64,000 nucleotides of DNA from Bernardetia sp042180575 (GCF_042180575.1 NZ_CP170094.1:5146001-5210000), one strand, 5' to 3'; positions 8,987-17,707 are shown, numbered from the stretch's first letter. A program made the numbers and translations. The notes: generated by a model from the sequence alone, not told the origin.

Positions 8987-9409
8987 ATGCCAAAAGTATT
9001 TTTAGGAGGAACAGTAAATGGTTCAAAATGGAGGAATTATGTAATGCCCCGTTTGAATATAGATTATTTTGATCCTGTTGTCGAAGAATGGAATGATGAA
9101 GCCTATAAAAAAGAACTCTACGAAAGAGAGCATTGTGAGTATTGCCTTTATGTACTTACTCCCATGATGAAAGGAGTCTATTCGATTGCTGAAGTGGTAG
9201 ATGATTCGAATAAAAGACCCAAGAAAACACTTTTTTGTTTCCTTTCAAAAGACGGAGATAAAGAATTTGACGCTGTTCAGATAAAATCTATGCATGCAGT
9301 TACTAAAATGATTATTTCTAATGGAGCAAAACACTTTGGGAGTTTGGATGAAGTCATTTCATTTTTAAATACTGCGCCTAGAAGAGTAAGACATGCATCT
9401 CCTGTTTAG
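8987..9409 (+). CDS. Nucleoside 2-deoxyribosyltransferase-like protein
   Basis: A 140-residue Rossmann-like protein of the Nuc_deoxyrib_tr_2 type. It opens with KVFLGGTVNGSKWR (3-16), has DYFDPVVEEW (about 26-35), and has YVLTPMMKGVYSIAEVVDDS (about 50-69), in which the SIAE glutamate is placed like the catalytic residue of deoxyribosyltransferases. FCFLSKDG follows. Relatives cleave or transfer the sugar of nucleosides, nucleotides or NAD-like molecules. It follows the SLATT gene at 36 bp and is probably co-transcribed, suggesting a nucleotide-sensing or nucleotide-processing partner. Substrate is unknown. Confidence 0.7.
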   Translation: MPKVFLGGTVNGSKWRNYVMPRLNIDYFDPVVEEWNDEAYKKELYEREHCEYCLYVLTPMMKGVYSIAEVVDDSNKRPKKTLFCFLSKDGDKEFDAVQIKSMHAVTKMIISNGAKHFGSLDEVISFLNTAPRRVRHASPV

Positions 9410-9451
9410 TTAGATAAATTAAATGGAAATATTACTGTATAGGAACAGAAG

Positions 9452-9531
9452 GGGGTGCATAACAAATTGTCGCATAAACAGGGTTTTAACCCTGTTTATA
9501 TTTTTGTAATGCGATAATTTGTTATGCATCC
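9452..9531. mobile_element. 80-bp palindromic MITE with 9-bp target duplication
   Basis: Outer arms of 22 bases (9454-9475, 9509-9530; two mismatches) enclose a second palindrome (AAACAGGGTT/AACCCTGTTT, 9476-9497). The direct repeat GAACAGAAG flanks it on both sides (9443-9451 and 9532-9540), which is the mark of insertion. It codes for nothing, so a transposase acting in trans is implied. The ends differ from those of the IS4 element in this window. Confidence 0.75.
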
Positions 9532-9661
9532 GAACAGAAGTTGGTAAGAACACCAAAACGACTATTGAAGTACTATTTTGAATACTATTTTTTTTATGGT
9601 CTTGTTTCTTCTTTTAGTAAAATCCATTACACATAGATTTTGATTCAAAATACAGTAAATA

Positions 9662-10477
9662 ATGAAGCGTATTGTAAAAATATATCTTTTAAATCCTATT
9701 CTACCTGCTTTTTGTCTGTTAATAACTTTTTGTTGGATAGGATACGATAATTTTTTGAAAGAAAAATACACAAACAAAGAGAAAAAAGTTTGGGATTCTG
9801 CTACAAATAAAATTAAAAGTTTAGGAAATACGTACTTAGAAAATACGGATAGGTCAATGAGAGACTTGAAATATCAGTCTAGTTATGAATATTGTTTGAA
9901 TCAAGACAAAATTCCTCCCATTAATTCGGAGTTGATAAAATATTTACGAGAATTAGTAAATGAAAATCTTGTACAAAATGATTTTTCTAACTTAAAAGAA
10001 ATCCCTATTCGTTTTGTATTTGATAGTTACATCAAAAAGGCAAGTGAGTTAGATACAGCTTTGGCTAAAAAATACGAAAATTTTGTATTTGAAAAGGGCT
10101 TATCAGACAAAGAAATCAATCTCAACTACTTTTCTTATGATAGTATGCAAACCAAGTATCATTTGGCTAGGTTTGAAATGCAACTTGCCGAAATGTACAG
10201 CGATGATATGAAACTGTTAGCCAACATATATTTTCTAAATGAATTAAAAGAAAAATTGAGTAACCCAGTTATTGTTCCATACATCACTAACCAAAAAGGC
10301 AGAAGAGTAGTTGTTTATACTGTCTATCCATTTGATACAGAACATACAAAAATAGAATCTCCAAAAGGCTTAGAAACTCGTTTCGATGATAAGGGGTATT
10401 TGATTATTCCACCTTCTTTGAGAGGTAAAAAGATTGATATGGATATTAGAATAAAATGTTCGTCAGATACCATGTAA
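9662..10477 (+). CDS. Membrane-anchored protein of unknown function, C-terminus altered by IS630
   Basis: A 271-residue protein with one N-terminal hydrophobic segment (about 8-27) and a long, mostly helical domain outside the membrane. I recognise no family. Its stop codon overlaps the TA target site and first base of an IS630 element. Joining the sequence across the element replaces the stop with ten more codons (TAC ACC TAC AAA ...), ending in TAA at 11607 inside the start of the next gene (11597). So it was originally about 280 residues and translationally coupled to that gene. The C-terminal KGYLIIPPSL block resembles IIPPENK in the two genes downstream, which suggests a shared family or function. 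Confidence 0.7.
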   Translation: MKRIVKIYLLNPILPAFCLLITFCWIGYDNFLKEKYTNKEKKVWDSATNKIKSLGNTYLENTDRSMRDLKYQSSYEYCLNQDKIPPINSELIKYLRELVNENLVQNDFSNLKEIPIRFVFDSYIKKASELDTALAKKYENFVFEKGLSDKEINLNYFSYDSMQTKYHLARFEMQLAEMYSDDMKLLANIYFLNELKEKLSNPVIVPYITNQKGRRVVVYTVYPFDTEHTKIESPKGLETRFDDKGYLIIPPSLRGKKIDMDIRIKCSSDTM

Positions 10478-10520
10478 GTAGTTAGACAAAATTATTAAAT
10501 ATTTTTTTTATCTTTGTTTT

Positions 10521-10964
10521 ATGAGAGGAAAAAAACGTTTTATTAGTTTGAGTATAGAGGAAGTATCTTCCTTAGAGCAAGGTTGGAAAGAAGGTAAATC
10601 ATCAACTTTCCGTACTCGTTGTCATTACATTCTTTTAAGCCATCAAGGAAAAAAGGTTAGTGAGATAATGGATTTTTATCAAGTTACTCGCCAATTAGTT
10701 ATTCGTTGGTTTAATCGGTATGAAAAAGAGGGCATAGCAGGATTAGAGACGAGTAAAGGACAAGGTCGTCGCCCTATTCTTCGTATAGATAATGAAGAAG
10801 AAATGAATAAAGTAGAATCTCTAGTTGAAGCCAGTCCTCAAAGTTTGAAAGTAGTTGTTTCTCAATTGGAAGAGGAATTGGGTAAATCTATGTCAGTCAA
10901 GACTTTAAAAAGGTTGCTTAAAAAAAAAATGGTGTTGGAAACGCTTCAGAAAAGTAACTGTTAA
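10521..10964 (+). CDS. IS630 transposase, N-terminal helix-turn-helix part
   Basis: 147 residues. It has a winged-helix DNA-binding region (KVSEIMDFYQVTRQLVIRWFNRYEKEGIAGL, about 50-80) followed by a GRRP linker, as in other IS630 transposases. A TATCTTTG box (10509-10516) matches the Bacteroidota -7 consensus and ends only 4 bases before the ATG, so the mRNA may be leaderless or nearly so. The frame runs into a run of ten A (10920-10929) and then ends early; the catalytic part continues in the next frame. Confidence 0.85.
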   Translation: MRGKKRFISLSIEEVSSLEQGWKEGKSSTFRTRCHYILLSHQGKKVSEIMDFYQVTRQLVIRWFNRYEKEGIAGLETSKGQGRRPILRIDNEEEMNKVESLVEASPQSLKVVVSQLEEELGKSMSVKTLKRLLKKKMVLETLQKSNC

Positions 10965-11046
10965 GAAACCTGACCCTGTTGTATATGAAGAAAAAAAACG
11001 TAGTTTAGAATTTCTCATTCTTTTATTTTTAGCAGGCTGTATAGAT

Positions 11047-11562
11047 TTGCGTTTTTGTGATGAGTCTTCCTTCAATTTAGAACCCAATGTTCCTTATGGT
11101 TGGTGTAGAATAGGAGAACAAGTAGGCATTAAAAGTAGTAAGGGAGGTAATTTAAATGTATTTGGATTGCTTAACTTGCGTGGAGAACTAAGCAGTTTTG
11201 TAAGCACCCAAAACATTAATTCTAAAGTTATCATTGATTGTATAGATCAGTTTGTAGAAACAATTGAAAAAACGACTGTTCTAGTGTTAGATAATGGACC
11301 TTGGCATATTTCTAAAGAAATAGAAGAGAAAATAGAGGAATGGGAAGAGAAAGGAGTACTTATTTTCTACTTACCTTCTTACAGTCCACATTTGAATCCC
11401 ATAGAAACACTATGGAGAAAAATCAAAATAGAGTGGTTAAGACCTCAAGATTTCACGAGTAAAGAAGACTTACATCAAGCTGTAAAAAATATTCTAAAAA
11501 AATACAATAGTAAAAAGTATAAAATTGATTTTACTATATATAAAGGAAAATTGTTACGATAA
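11047..11562 (+). CDS. IS630 transposase, DDE catalytic part
   Basis: This frame is open from about 10930 and reads WKRFRK...KKPDPV, the normal continuation of an IS630 transposase. It then carries the catalytic residues: FCDES (first Asp), VLDNGPWH (second Asp) and YSPHLNPIETLWRKIK (Glu). One A fewer (or two more) in the A10 tract would join it to the N-terminal part. Expression may therefore need slippage on the A run, or the element may have been inactivated by one added base. The first ATG (11047) is probably not a real start. Confidence 0.75.
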   Translation: MRFCDESSFNLEPNVPYGWCRIGEQVGIKSSKGGNLNVFGLLNLRGELSSFVSTQNINSKVIIDCIDQFVETIEKTTVLVLDNGPWHISKEIEEKIEEWEEKGVLIFYLPSYSPHLNPIETLWRKIKIEWLRPQDFTSKEDLHQAVKNILKKYNSKKYKIDFTIYKGKLLR

Positions 11563-11596
11563 TTATGTCTAACTACTTACACCTACAAAAATTATC

Positions 11597-12328
11597 ATGA
11601 AGAATAAAATATACATATCTATTTTTCTATGGCTATCTTTTATCGTATTGGTTGTTTCTTATTTTACTCAAAATACAGAAAAGCAACATCAAGCACTAAA
11701 AGAAACGCAAGAAACTGTCTTGAGAGTTCACAAAAAAATGTATAACGATAAATTCAATACTACAGAATTACTAATACATAGTATGGGAAATAATCCTAGA
11801 TATAGAGTAGTTCAAAATACGGTACAAGAAGGAGAAATTCTACTAAACTCTATGTTTGCAGAAGCTAAAATAGAAAATCAACGTATTTTACCATTTTTAT
11901 ACAAAGAATATTATTCAATGGAAGTAATGAAAGAAGTAGATGATACAGAGAAAATTTTGAAAGAGCTAAAAGAATACAAAGGAAATAACGAAATAATAGA
12001 GCAAGTAAATTTTCTTGACCGTTATCAAACTTCTTTTGGCTACCTATACAAACATTATGAAAAGATTGGAGATTTCAGGATACGTTTTGCGAAAACTAAC
12101 ATAGTAAATGCGAGTGATACAACTTTAGGATTTGAGTTTGTAGGGAGTTATGATGATTATATTATACCTCCAGAAAATAAAGTAATGTGGGCTTTAAATT
12201 CTTTTGGAGATGTAGCTCTTATTGATGTAGAAACTCATACAAAAGAAGATACTGTAAGAAAACGTTATAAAGTTATCCCTTCCAAAAATGATAAAATCAA
12301 TCCTTTTGATTATGAAGAAAGAGAATAA
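11597..12328 (+). CDS. Membrane-anchored protein of unknown function, intact copy of a tandem duplicate
   Basis: 243 residues: an N-terminal membrane segment (about 4-22), then a charged helical region (about 27-150) and a beta-rich C-terminal part ending in KVIPSKNDKINPFDY. No known family recognised. A second copy follows directly and overlaps it by 17 bases. The overlap contains both the end of this gene (GATTATGAAGA) and the start of the next (ATGAAG...AATAAAATATAC), so the duplication probably joined on the short shared ATGAAGA. Before IS630 inserted, the upstream gene overlapped this one by 11 bases, indicating an operon. Confidence 0.7.
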   Translation: MKNKIYISIFLWLSFIVLVVSYFTQNTEKQHQALKETQETVLRVHKKMYNDKFNTTELLIHSMGNNPRYRVVQNTVQEGEILLNSMFAEAKIENQRILPFLYKEYYSMEVMKEVDDTEKILKELKEYKGNNEIIEQVNFLDRYQTSFGYLYKHYEKIGDFRIRFAKTNIVNASDTTLGFEFVGSYDDYIIPPENKVMWALNSFGDVALIDVETHTKEDTVRKRYKVIPSKNDKINPFDYEERE

Positions 12329-12584
12329 AATATACATATCCCTTTTTCTATGGCTATCTTTTATCGTATTGGTTGTTTCTTATTTTACTCAAAATACAGA
12401 AAAGCAACATCAAGCACTAAAAGAAACGCAAGAAACTGTCTTGAGAGTTCATAAAAAGATTTATGATAATAAATTCAATAGTATGGAATTTCAAATAAAT
12501 AGTGATGGAAATAATCCTAGAGATAGAATAGTTCAAGACACTGTAAAGAAGGGAGAGTTCCTTATAGTACTGGACATGAGTTAA
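12312..12584 (+). pseudogene. 5' part of the second duplicate, split by IS4
   Basis: Starts at ATG 12312, inside the end of the previous gene. About 83 codons are closely similar to that gene, including the same membrane segment, up to the IS4-family element that enters after 12562; the frame then stops 22 bases inside the IS. Rejoining across the element (one copy of AGAGTTCCT removed) gives one continuous 240-residue protein with the 3' part at 13780-14251, matching the intact copy in length. It is a recent knock-out of one duplicate. Confidence 0.85.
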
Positions 12585-13770
12585 ATTTTTGACAAAAAAA
12601 GGACAGAAAGAGTTAATTTAGAAGTGTGAAAACCAAAAAACTCTATTCCGTCCTGCTGAACAAATATACAAAGGAATTTTCAGATATTCCTATCCATTAT
12701 GTTCACGCTACTTTGTTGCTTATTAGCTGTATTCTGATAAAAGAAACTGTTAATCTAAACAAATTAAAAAATCAAGTAGGTATTTTTTTAAATTCTCCTA
12801 CTGTTCAAATTGATTCTCATTATAAACGGCTTACTCGTTATTTTTTGGATGTCTATGTTCAAAAAACACTATGGAAGCTGATTCTAGTTTTTAGTATAGG
12901 CTCTTTTTTGAATAGAAAAGACATAAAAAAAGAAATTTTCTATCTAGCTATGGATGGTAGTGTTTGGCAATTAGGGGAATATACCTATCATGTTTTGGTC
13001 TTAAGTGTTATTTATAGAAAAATGGCTATTCCTATTTTTTGGATCAATTTAGAACGAAAAGGTAGTTCTACTGTTGCTCATCGTAAAAGTTTATTAGCAT
13101 CGGCTTTATTGTTATATCCTTTTTTAAAAAGATTTACAATTTTAGCTGATAGAGAGTATAAAGGTAGAGTTTGGTTTAGGTATTTAGAAGAACAAGGATA
13201 TACTTACATTATTCGTCTTTGTAAGGGAGATTATCAATTAGAAGTTAAAAAATACCACAGCTTACTTAAAAAAGCTAAATCAGGCAAACTAGTAAGCCAA
13301 GAATTTGAAACTGACTTTGCAAAAAAACTAAAAATAGTGATTTCTTATAATGCTCAAGCAGCAAAAGAAAGTGAAAAGTTTGTCATTTTATTAACCAACA
13401 AATATCGTTTAACAAAGGAGAAAATTAGTGCTATCTATTATCTCAGATGGAAAATAGAGTGTTTATTTAGACATTTGAAAACAAATGGATTTCATTTAGA
13501 GGAGTTAGGAATGGTAAACCCAAGAAAAATTCGTGTTCTAATGGCATTAGTAATTGCATCTTTTTTACTCTGTATCTTAGAAGGAGTAAAAACAAAACAA
13601 AGAGTAAAAAAAGACAATGAATCCTTTTACGAGTCTGTTTTTAGAATCGGATATGGAAAAGTAGTATTTTATGCTACTTCTATAGACAAAATATTAAAAA
13701 TAATAACCCAATTAGTGCAAAAATCTAAAACTCAAAATACAACCTAAATTAACACATGTCCAGTACTGTA
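12563..13770 (+). mobile_element. IS4-family insertion sequence, copy 1 (1208 bp)
   Basis: Ends are TATAGTACTGGACATG (left) and the reverse complement of TACAGTACTGGACATG (right), about 22 bases with two mismatches. The 9-bp target duplication AGAGTTCCT lies at 12554-12562 and 13771-13779. The transposase is identical to those of the two other copies, so the transpositions are recent. This copy is in the opposite orientation to the other two. Confidence 0.95.
12626..13747 (+). CDS. IS4-family transposase, copy 1
   Basis: 373 residues, GTG start. DDE transposase with the first catalytic Asp in LAMDGSVW (about 111-118), the second in TILADREYKG (about 172-181), and the Glu within YYLRWKIECLFRHLK (about 272-286). 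The last block fits the IS4 signature Y-(2)-R-(3)-E-(6)-K exactly. The length is normal and no frame damage is seen, so it should be active. Confidence 0.95.
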   Translation: MKTKKLYSVLLNKYTKEFSDIPIHYVHATLLLISCILIKETVNLNKLKNQVGIFLNSPTVQIDSHYKRLTRYFLDVYVQKTLWKLILVFSIGSFLNRKDIKKEIFYLAMDGSVWQLGEYTYHVLVLSVIYRKMAIPIFWINLERKGSSTVAHRKSLLASALLLYPFLKRFTILADREYKGRVWFRYLEEQGYTYIIRLCKGDYQLEVKKYHSLLKKAKSGKLVSQEFETDFAKKLKIVISYNAQAAKESEKFVILLTNKYRLTKEKISAIYYLRWKIECLFRHLKTNGFHLEELGMVNPRKIRVLMALVIASFLLCILEGVKTKQRVKKDNESFYESVFRIGYGKVVFYATSIDKILKIITQLVQKSKTQNTT

Positions 13771-13789
13771 AGAGTTCCTACTAAACTCT

Positions 13790-14251
13790 ATGTTTGCAGA
13801 AGAAAAAATAGAAAATAAGCGTATCTTACCATTTTTAAGTAAATATTATTATTCAATAGAAGCAATAGATGATACAGAAAGAATTTTAAAAGAACTAGAA
13901 GTGTATAAGGGAAACAACAAAATAATAGAGCAAGTAAATCTCCTTGACCGTTATAAAACGTCCTTTTATTACCTATATAAACACTATGAGAAAGTTGGTT
14001 CTTATAGCACACCTTTTACAACTATGAAAATAGTAAACGCTAGTGATACAACCATAGGTATAGGAATTTATAATGCTGCAGAACTTCAAGGTAAAGCTTT
14101 GTGGATAACAGGTTCTTCAAAAAAACTAATTGGTATTCAAATAGAAACATATATAGAAAAAGATACCATTACAAAAATGTACAAAGTTATGCCCTCTAAA
14201 AATGGTAAAATCAATCCTTTTGATTATGAAGAACTAGAGCTTGATAAGTGA
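13790..14251 (+). pseudogene. 3' part of the second duplicate, split by IS4
   Basis: Continues the gene interrupted at 12562: MFAEEKIENKRILPFL matches the intact copy's MFAEAKIENQRILPFL, and the end again reads NPFDYEE. Without the IS it has no start or membrane anchor, so it is probably not functional. The C-terminal domain has drifted more than the N-terminal part relative to the intact copy. Confidence 0.85.
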
Positions 14252-14278
14252 TTAGTCAAATTTTAAAAGGTCAGTTTA

Positions 14279-14322
14279 AAAAATCTTATTTATGTGAATA
14301 ATTACAGAAATAAGATTTTTTT
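14279..14322 (+). terminator. Rho-independent terminator
   Basis: AAAATCTTATTT pairs with AAATAAGATTTT across a 16-base loop, followed by a T-rich tract, 28 bases after the duplicate gene's stop. Confidence 0.75.
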
Positions 14323-14477
14323 GTTTTTTATATAAAATATGAAAGTCAGTTTTTATGAAAATTCATTTATCTTTTAATCATAAAAAATCGTAATCAATTC
14401 AATAAATAGTTTTAATTTATTCAAATAAAATGCGTATTTTTCTAAAATAAGGAATTACCAAACTACTTACTTTACTT

Positions 14478-16892
14478 ATGGACAAAAAGCGACAAATAAA
14501 AGAACTCTTACGAAAACTAGACTTTGTAGAAAAAAAACAAACTATTTTTGAGCGAGAAATATATAAGTTACGCATAGAAATAGAAGGATTACAAAATGAA
14601 ACTTCTTTTGAAAAAGAAAAACCGAAAGAATCAAAAGAAGACGAACCAATAATAAGACAAAAACCCATTTTTAGAGATATTCCATCTGATTTTCCTGCTG
14701 AATCTGAAAATGAGAAAAAAGAAGAAAAAAGAGAACCTATTCGCAGAAAAACTCCTGTTTTTGAGCAGCAAATCCAACCTCAGAAAACAAAAATTCATCA
14801 AAAATCAAGCATTGAAAAATTCATTGGCGAAAATGTAATTTATATAGTCGGTGTTTTGATTATTGTTTTGGGTGTTGGGATTGGAGTAAAATATGCCATC
14901 GACAACGAAATGATTAGTCCTCTTACAAGAATCATTTTAGGTTATTTTGTGGGTGTTGGTCTTTTAGGTTTTGCTATTTATTTGAAGGCAAAATATGAAA
15001 AATTTAGTGCTGGTCTTTTGAGTGGTGCAATGGCAATTTTTTATTTTGTAACCTTTATGGCGTATGATTTTTATGCCCTGCCCATGTTTCCAAAAGAATT
15101 TACCTTTGGGTTGATGGTCACTTTTACGGTTTTTACGGTGGTGGCTTCCCTCAATTATGACAGACAAATTATTGCTCATATCGGACTTGTGGGAGCGTAT
15201 GCTGTTCCGTTTTTACTTAGTGATGGCTCTGGAAAAGTGATGATTTTGTTTATTTATATGGCAATTATCAACTTAGGGATTTTAGTTATTTCTATAAAAA
15301 AATACTGGAAACCTCTCTATATAAATGCTTTTTCGCTCACTTGGCTTGTTGTTTTGGCTTGGTATGGTGCAAAATATACACAAGAAGAGCATTTTAGTTT
15401 GACGTTGATTTTTTCTACTCTCTTTTTCCTTATTTTTTATATTTCATTTTTGGCTTACAAAATCAGAAAAAAAGAAATTTTCAATGTTGGAGATGTGATT
15501 TTGATGCTTCTCAATTCTTTTATTTATTATGGAGTTGGTTATGCAACACTTGCTACAAACGTTCAAACAGAAAATTTAGTAGGATTATTTACACTCGGAC
15601 AGGCAATTATTCATTTTGGAGTAAGTGTAGTTTTATATAAAAACAAACTCGCTGACAGAAATTTATTTTATTTGGCTTCTGGATTAGTTTTGGTTTTCAT
15701 TACGATTGCTGTTCCTGTTCAACTAGATGGAAATTGGGTAACTTTGATTTGGTCATTGCAGGCTGCTCTTTTATTTTGGATTGGAAGAACTAAAAAAGTA
15801 GGTGTTTATGAATCTCTTTCATTTCCTTTGATGGTTTTGGCTTCTTTTAGTCTGCTTCAAGATTGGACTTTGGCTATTGATGCTTCAACAGGAGTTTATG
15901 ATTATGAAACGAATAAAACAGTTGTAAATGAAGTTCTGCCTATTTTTAATGTAATTTTCTTGACTTCCGTTATTTTTGCAGCTTCGTTTTTCTTTATTAA
16001 TTTTCTGAATAAGAGTGATAAATATGTTTCTGCTTTACAAGAAAAAGCGAGTGGATTTTTAGGTTTTATAACTGTTGTAATTACTACAATCTTACTTTTT
16101 GCTCTTTATTTGCCTTTGGTAGTCGAAATATCAGTTTATTTTAATCAACTTTATGAACTTTCTAGGCTTGAGGTAATAATAGAAGAAAACTATTCAAGTA
16201 CTTTCTATGATTCTGATTTACCTCGTTATCAAGCTATTTGGCTACTCAATTATACATTACTTTTCTTTATTGGATTAGGTTTTTATTGCATCAAAAAAGT
16301 AGAAACTCAAATTCCTGTTATTCTCTATTATTTGGCTTCTGCTCTTGTTCTATTTATTTTTATGAGTGGAGGTTTGTATGAATTGAGCGAACTTAGAGAA
16401 AGTTATATCTCACAAAAACTAGGTAAATATTATGAAGTCGGAATTTTTAATTTATTGATTCGTTATATTTCGTATTCATTTGTAGTAGGGCTTTTGTTTA
16501 CACTTTTCAAACTCGCAAAACAAGAGTTTTTGAAATTTGATTTTAGTCCTTTCTTTGATTTCATTCTTCATGTTTCTGTTATGTGGCTGCTAAGTGCCGA
16601 ACTTATTCATATTCTTAGCCTAACCAGTAATGCAGATGCCTACAAACTTGGTTTGAGCATTTTGTGGGGAGCTTATTCGCTTTTTGTGGTTGTTTTAGGA
16701 ATTTGGAAGAAGAAAAAATATTTGCGTATTGGTGGTTTGGTATGGTTCGGAATTACGTTTGCCAAACTCTTTTTCTATGATATTGCAGCTTTATCAACGA
16801 TTTCTAAGACGATTGTTTTTGTTTCTTTAGGAACACTGCTAGTCATAATTTCATTTTTGTATAATAAATATAAGGATAAGATTGAGGGGTAG
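14478..16892 (+). CDS. DUF2339 multi-pass membrane protein
   Basis: 804 residues. A charged coiled coil (about 1-40) and a Glu/Lys/Pro-rich linker lead to some twenty or more membrane helices starting at IGENVIYIVGVLIIVLGVGIG (about 117-137). The opening membrane block (IG-E-N..GV-I-x-LG-GVKYAID) and LSGAMAIFYFVTFMAYDFY are hallmarks of DUF2339. The role is unknown; some such proteins are thought to act on the cell envelope. It stands alone and ends in a strong shared terminator. Confidence 0.85.
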   Translation: MDKKRQIKELLRKLDFVEKKQTIFEREIYKLRIEIEGLQNETSFEKEKPKESKEDEPIIRQKPIFRDIPSDFPAESENEKKEEKREPIRRKTPVFEQQIQPQKTKIHQKSSIEKFIGENVIYIVGVLIIVLGVGIGVKYAIDNEMISPLTRIILGYFVGVGLLGFAIYLKAKYEKFSAGLLSGAMAIFYFVTFMAYDFYALPMFPKEFTFGLMVTFTVFTVVASLNYDRQIIAHIGLVGAYAVPFLLSDGSGKVMILFIYMAIINLGILVISIKKYWKPLYINAFSLTWLVVLAWYGAKYTQEEHFSLTLIFSTLFFLIFYISFLAYKIRKKEIFNVGDVILMLLNSFIYYGVGYATLATNVQTENLVGLFTLGQAIIHFGVSVVLYKNKLADRNLFYLASGLVLVFITIAVPVQLDGNWVTLIWSLQAALLFWIGRTKKVGVYESLSFPLMVLASFSLLQDWTLAIDASTGVYDYETNKTVVNEVLPIFNVIFLTSVIFAASFFFINFLNKSDKYVSALQEKASGFLGFITVVITTILLFALYLPLVVEISVYFNQLYELSRLEVIIEENYSSTFYDSDLPRYQAIWLLNYTLLFFIGLGFYCIKKVETQIPVILYYLASALVLFIFMSGGLYELSELRESYISQKLGKYYEVGIFNLLIRYISYSFVVGLLFTLFKLAKQEFLKFDFSPFFDFILHVSVMWLLSAELIHILSLTSNADAYKLGLSILWGAYSLFVVVLGIWKKKKYLRIGGLVWFGITFAKLFFYDIAALSTISKTIVFVSLGTLLVIISFLYNKYKDKIEG

Positions 16893-16910
16893 AAAGGTTG
16901 TTTTTTACAA

Positions 16911-16951
16911 AAAAAAGTTGTTCAAAATTACACTTATTTTGAACAACTTTT
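16911..16951. terminator. Bidirectional terminator
   Basis: A-rich tract, then AAAGTTGTTCAAAAT pairing with ATTTTGAACAACTTT, then T-rich tract. It can serve the DUF2339 gene (plus) and the converging ATP-pyrophosphatase gene (minus). Confidence 0.85.
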
Positions 16952-16972
16952 TACTTTTGGGTAAATGAGTTT

Positions 16973-17707
16973 TTAGTTGAGTTCTAATTCTACAAACCAA
17001 AAACCTTTTACTTCATTTTCGCTTGGCAAATCACAATCTGAATTTGCTTGGATAGAAAGAGGTTTGTATAATTTTTCTCCTACTTTGATTTCTATTTTCT
17101 CAGAAAAATAAGGAGCAGTAGTACAAAAAGAATGAAACTCTCCATTTTCACCACAAGCATCCACCTGTTTGGGAAGTTTTTGTAAAAAAGGCTTATCAAT
17201 TTTTTGTCCTACAAAAGATTCATTTAAAAAAGCATCACTCACACAACAAGTAACTGATTCAAAACCTTGATTTATAAAATCATTTACTAAAAAATTTGTG
17301 TCCATTTTCCAAAGAGGAAAAATAGCTTTCATTCCTGTTTCTTTGAGTTGATTTTCTCGGTATTCTCTCAAATCTTCTAAAAAAATATCTCCAAAAATAA
17401 CAGTTTCTATTCCTTCATTTTTTAAATTTTGAAGGATAGTATTCATTTTTTCTTCATATTCTTTATTTGTTCCTTCTGAGAGAAAGAATTTAATTAATGG
17501 AATTCCGATAAACTGAGCTTGTTTTTCTAATAATTCTTCTTTTATGCCATGCATCGTAATTCTTTTGTAAGGCAGACTAAGTGTAGTAATAAGGTAGGAT
17601 ATTTCATAGTTTTTTTCTTGCAAAACTTTTTGAAGACAATACGCAGAATCTTTTCCTCCACTCCAAAAGAAAGCAGCTTTGGGTAGTGTTTTTTTGTTTT
17701 CAGACAT
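16973..17707 (-). CDS. Dph6-like ATP pyrophosphatase (ATP_bind_4 family)
   Basis: 244 residues with the N-type ATP-pyrophosphatase loop WSGGKDSA (about 15-22) and YRENQL, as in the family that includes eukaryotic diphthine-ammonia ligase (Dph6). The FGDIFLEDLREYRE block and the end GENGEFHSFCTTAP are characteristic. Bacteria lack diphthamide, so the substrate here is unknown; an ATP-dependent amide or thiol-forming reaction is likely. It converges on the DUF2339 gene and has no obvious partner. Confidence 0.85.
   Translation of the reverse strand: MSENKKTLPKAAFFWSGGKDSAYCLQKVLQEKNYEISYLITTLSLPYKRITMHGIKEELLEKQAQFIGIPLIKFFLSEGTNKEYEEKMNTILQNLKNEGIETVIFGDIFLEDLREYRENQLKETGMKAIFPLWKMDTNFLVNDFINQGFESVTCCVSDAFLNESFVGQKIDKPFLQKLPKQVDACGENGEFHSFCTTAPYFSEKIEIKVGEKLYKPLSIQANSDCDLPSENEVKGFWFVELELN

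Larger units (their letters stand above)
10477..11577 (+). mobile_element. IS630-family insertion sequence
   Basis: About 1.1 kb. The inverted ends begin AGTAGTTAGACA (left) and match the right end with one mismatch over about 19 bases. It is flanked by TA at 10475-10476 and 11578-11579, the TA duplication expected of IS630/Tc1-mariner elements. It carries a transposase in two overlapping frames. Only one copy lies in this window. Confidence 0.88.

Noticed and set aside
9452..9531. Rho-independent terminator for the deoxyribosyltransferase-like gene
   Set aside because: The nested palindrome with flanking 9-bp direct repeats is better explained as a MITE, and no T tract follows.
14478..16892. 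Transporter of a known class
   Set aside because: Many helices, but the N-terminal blocks are DUF2339; no transporter signature seen.
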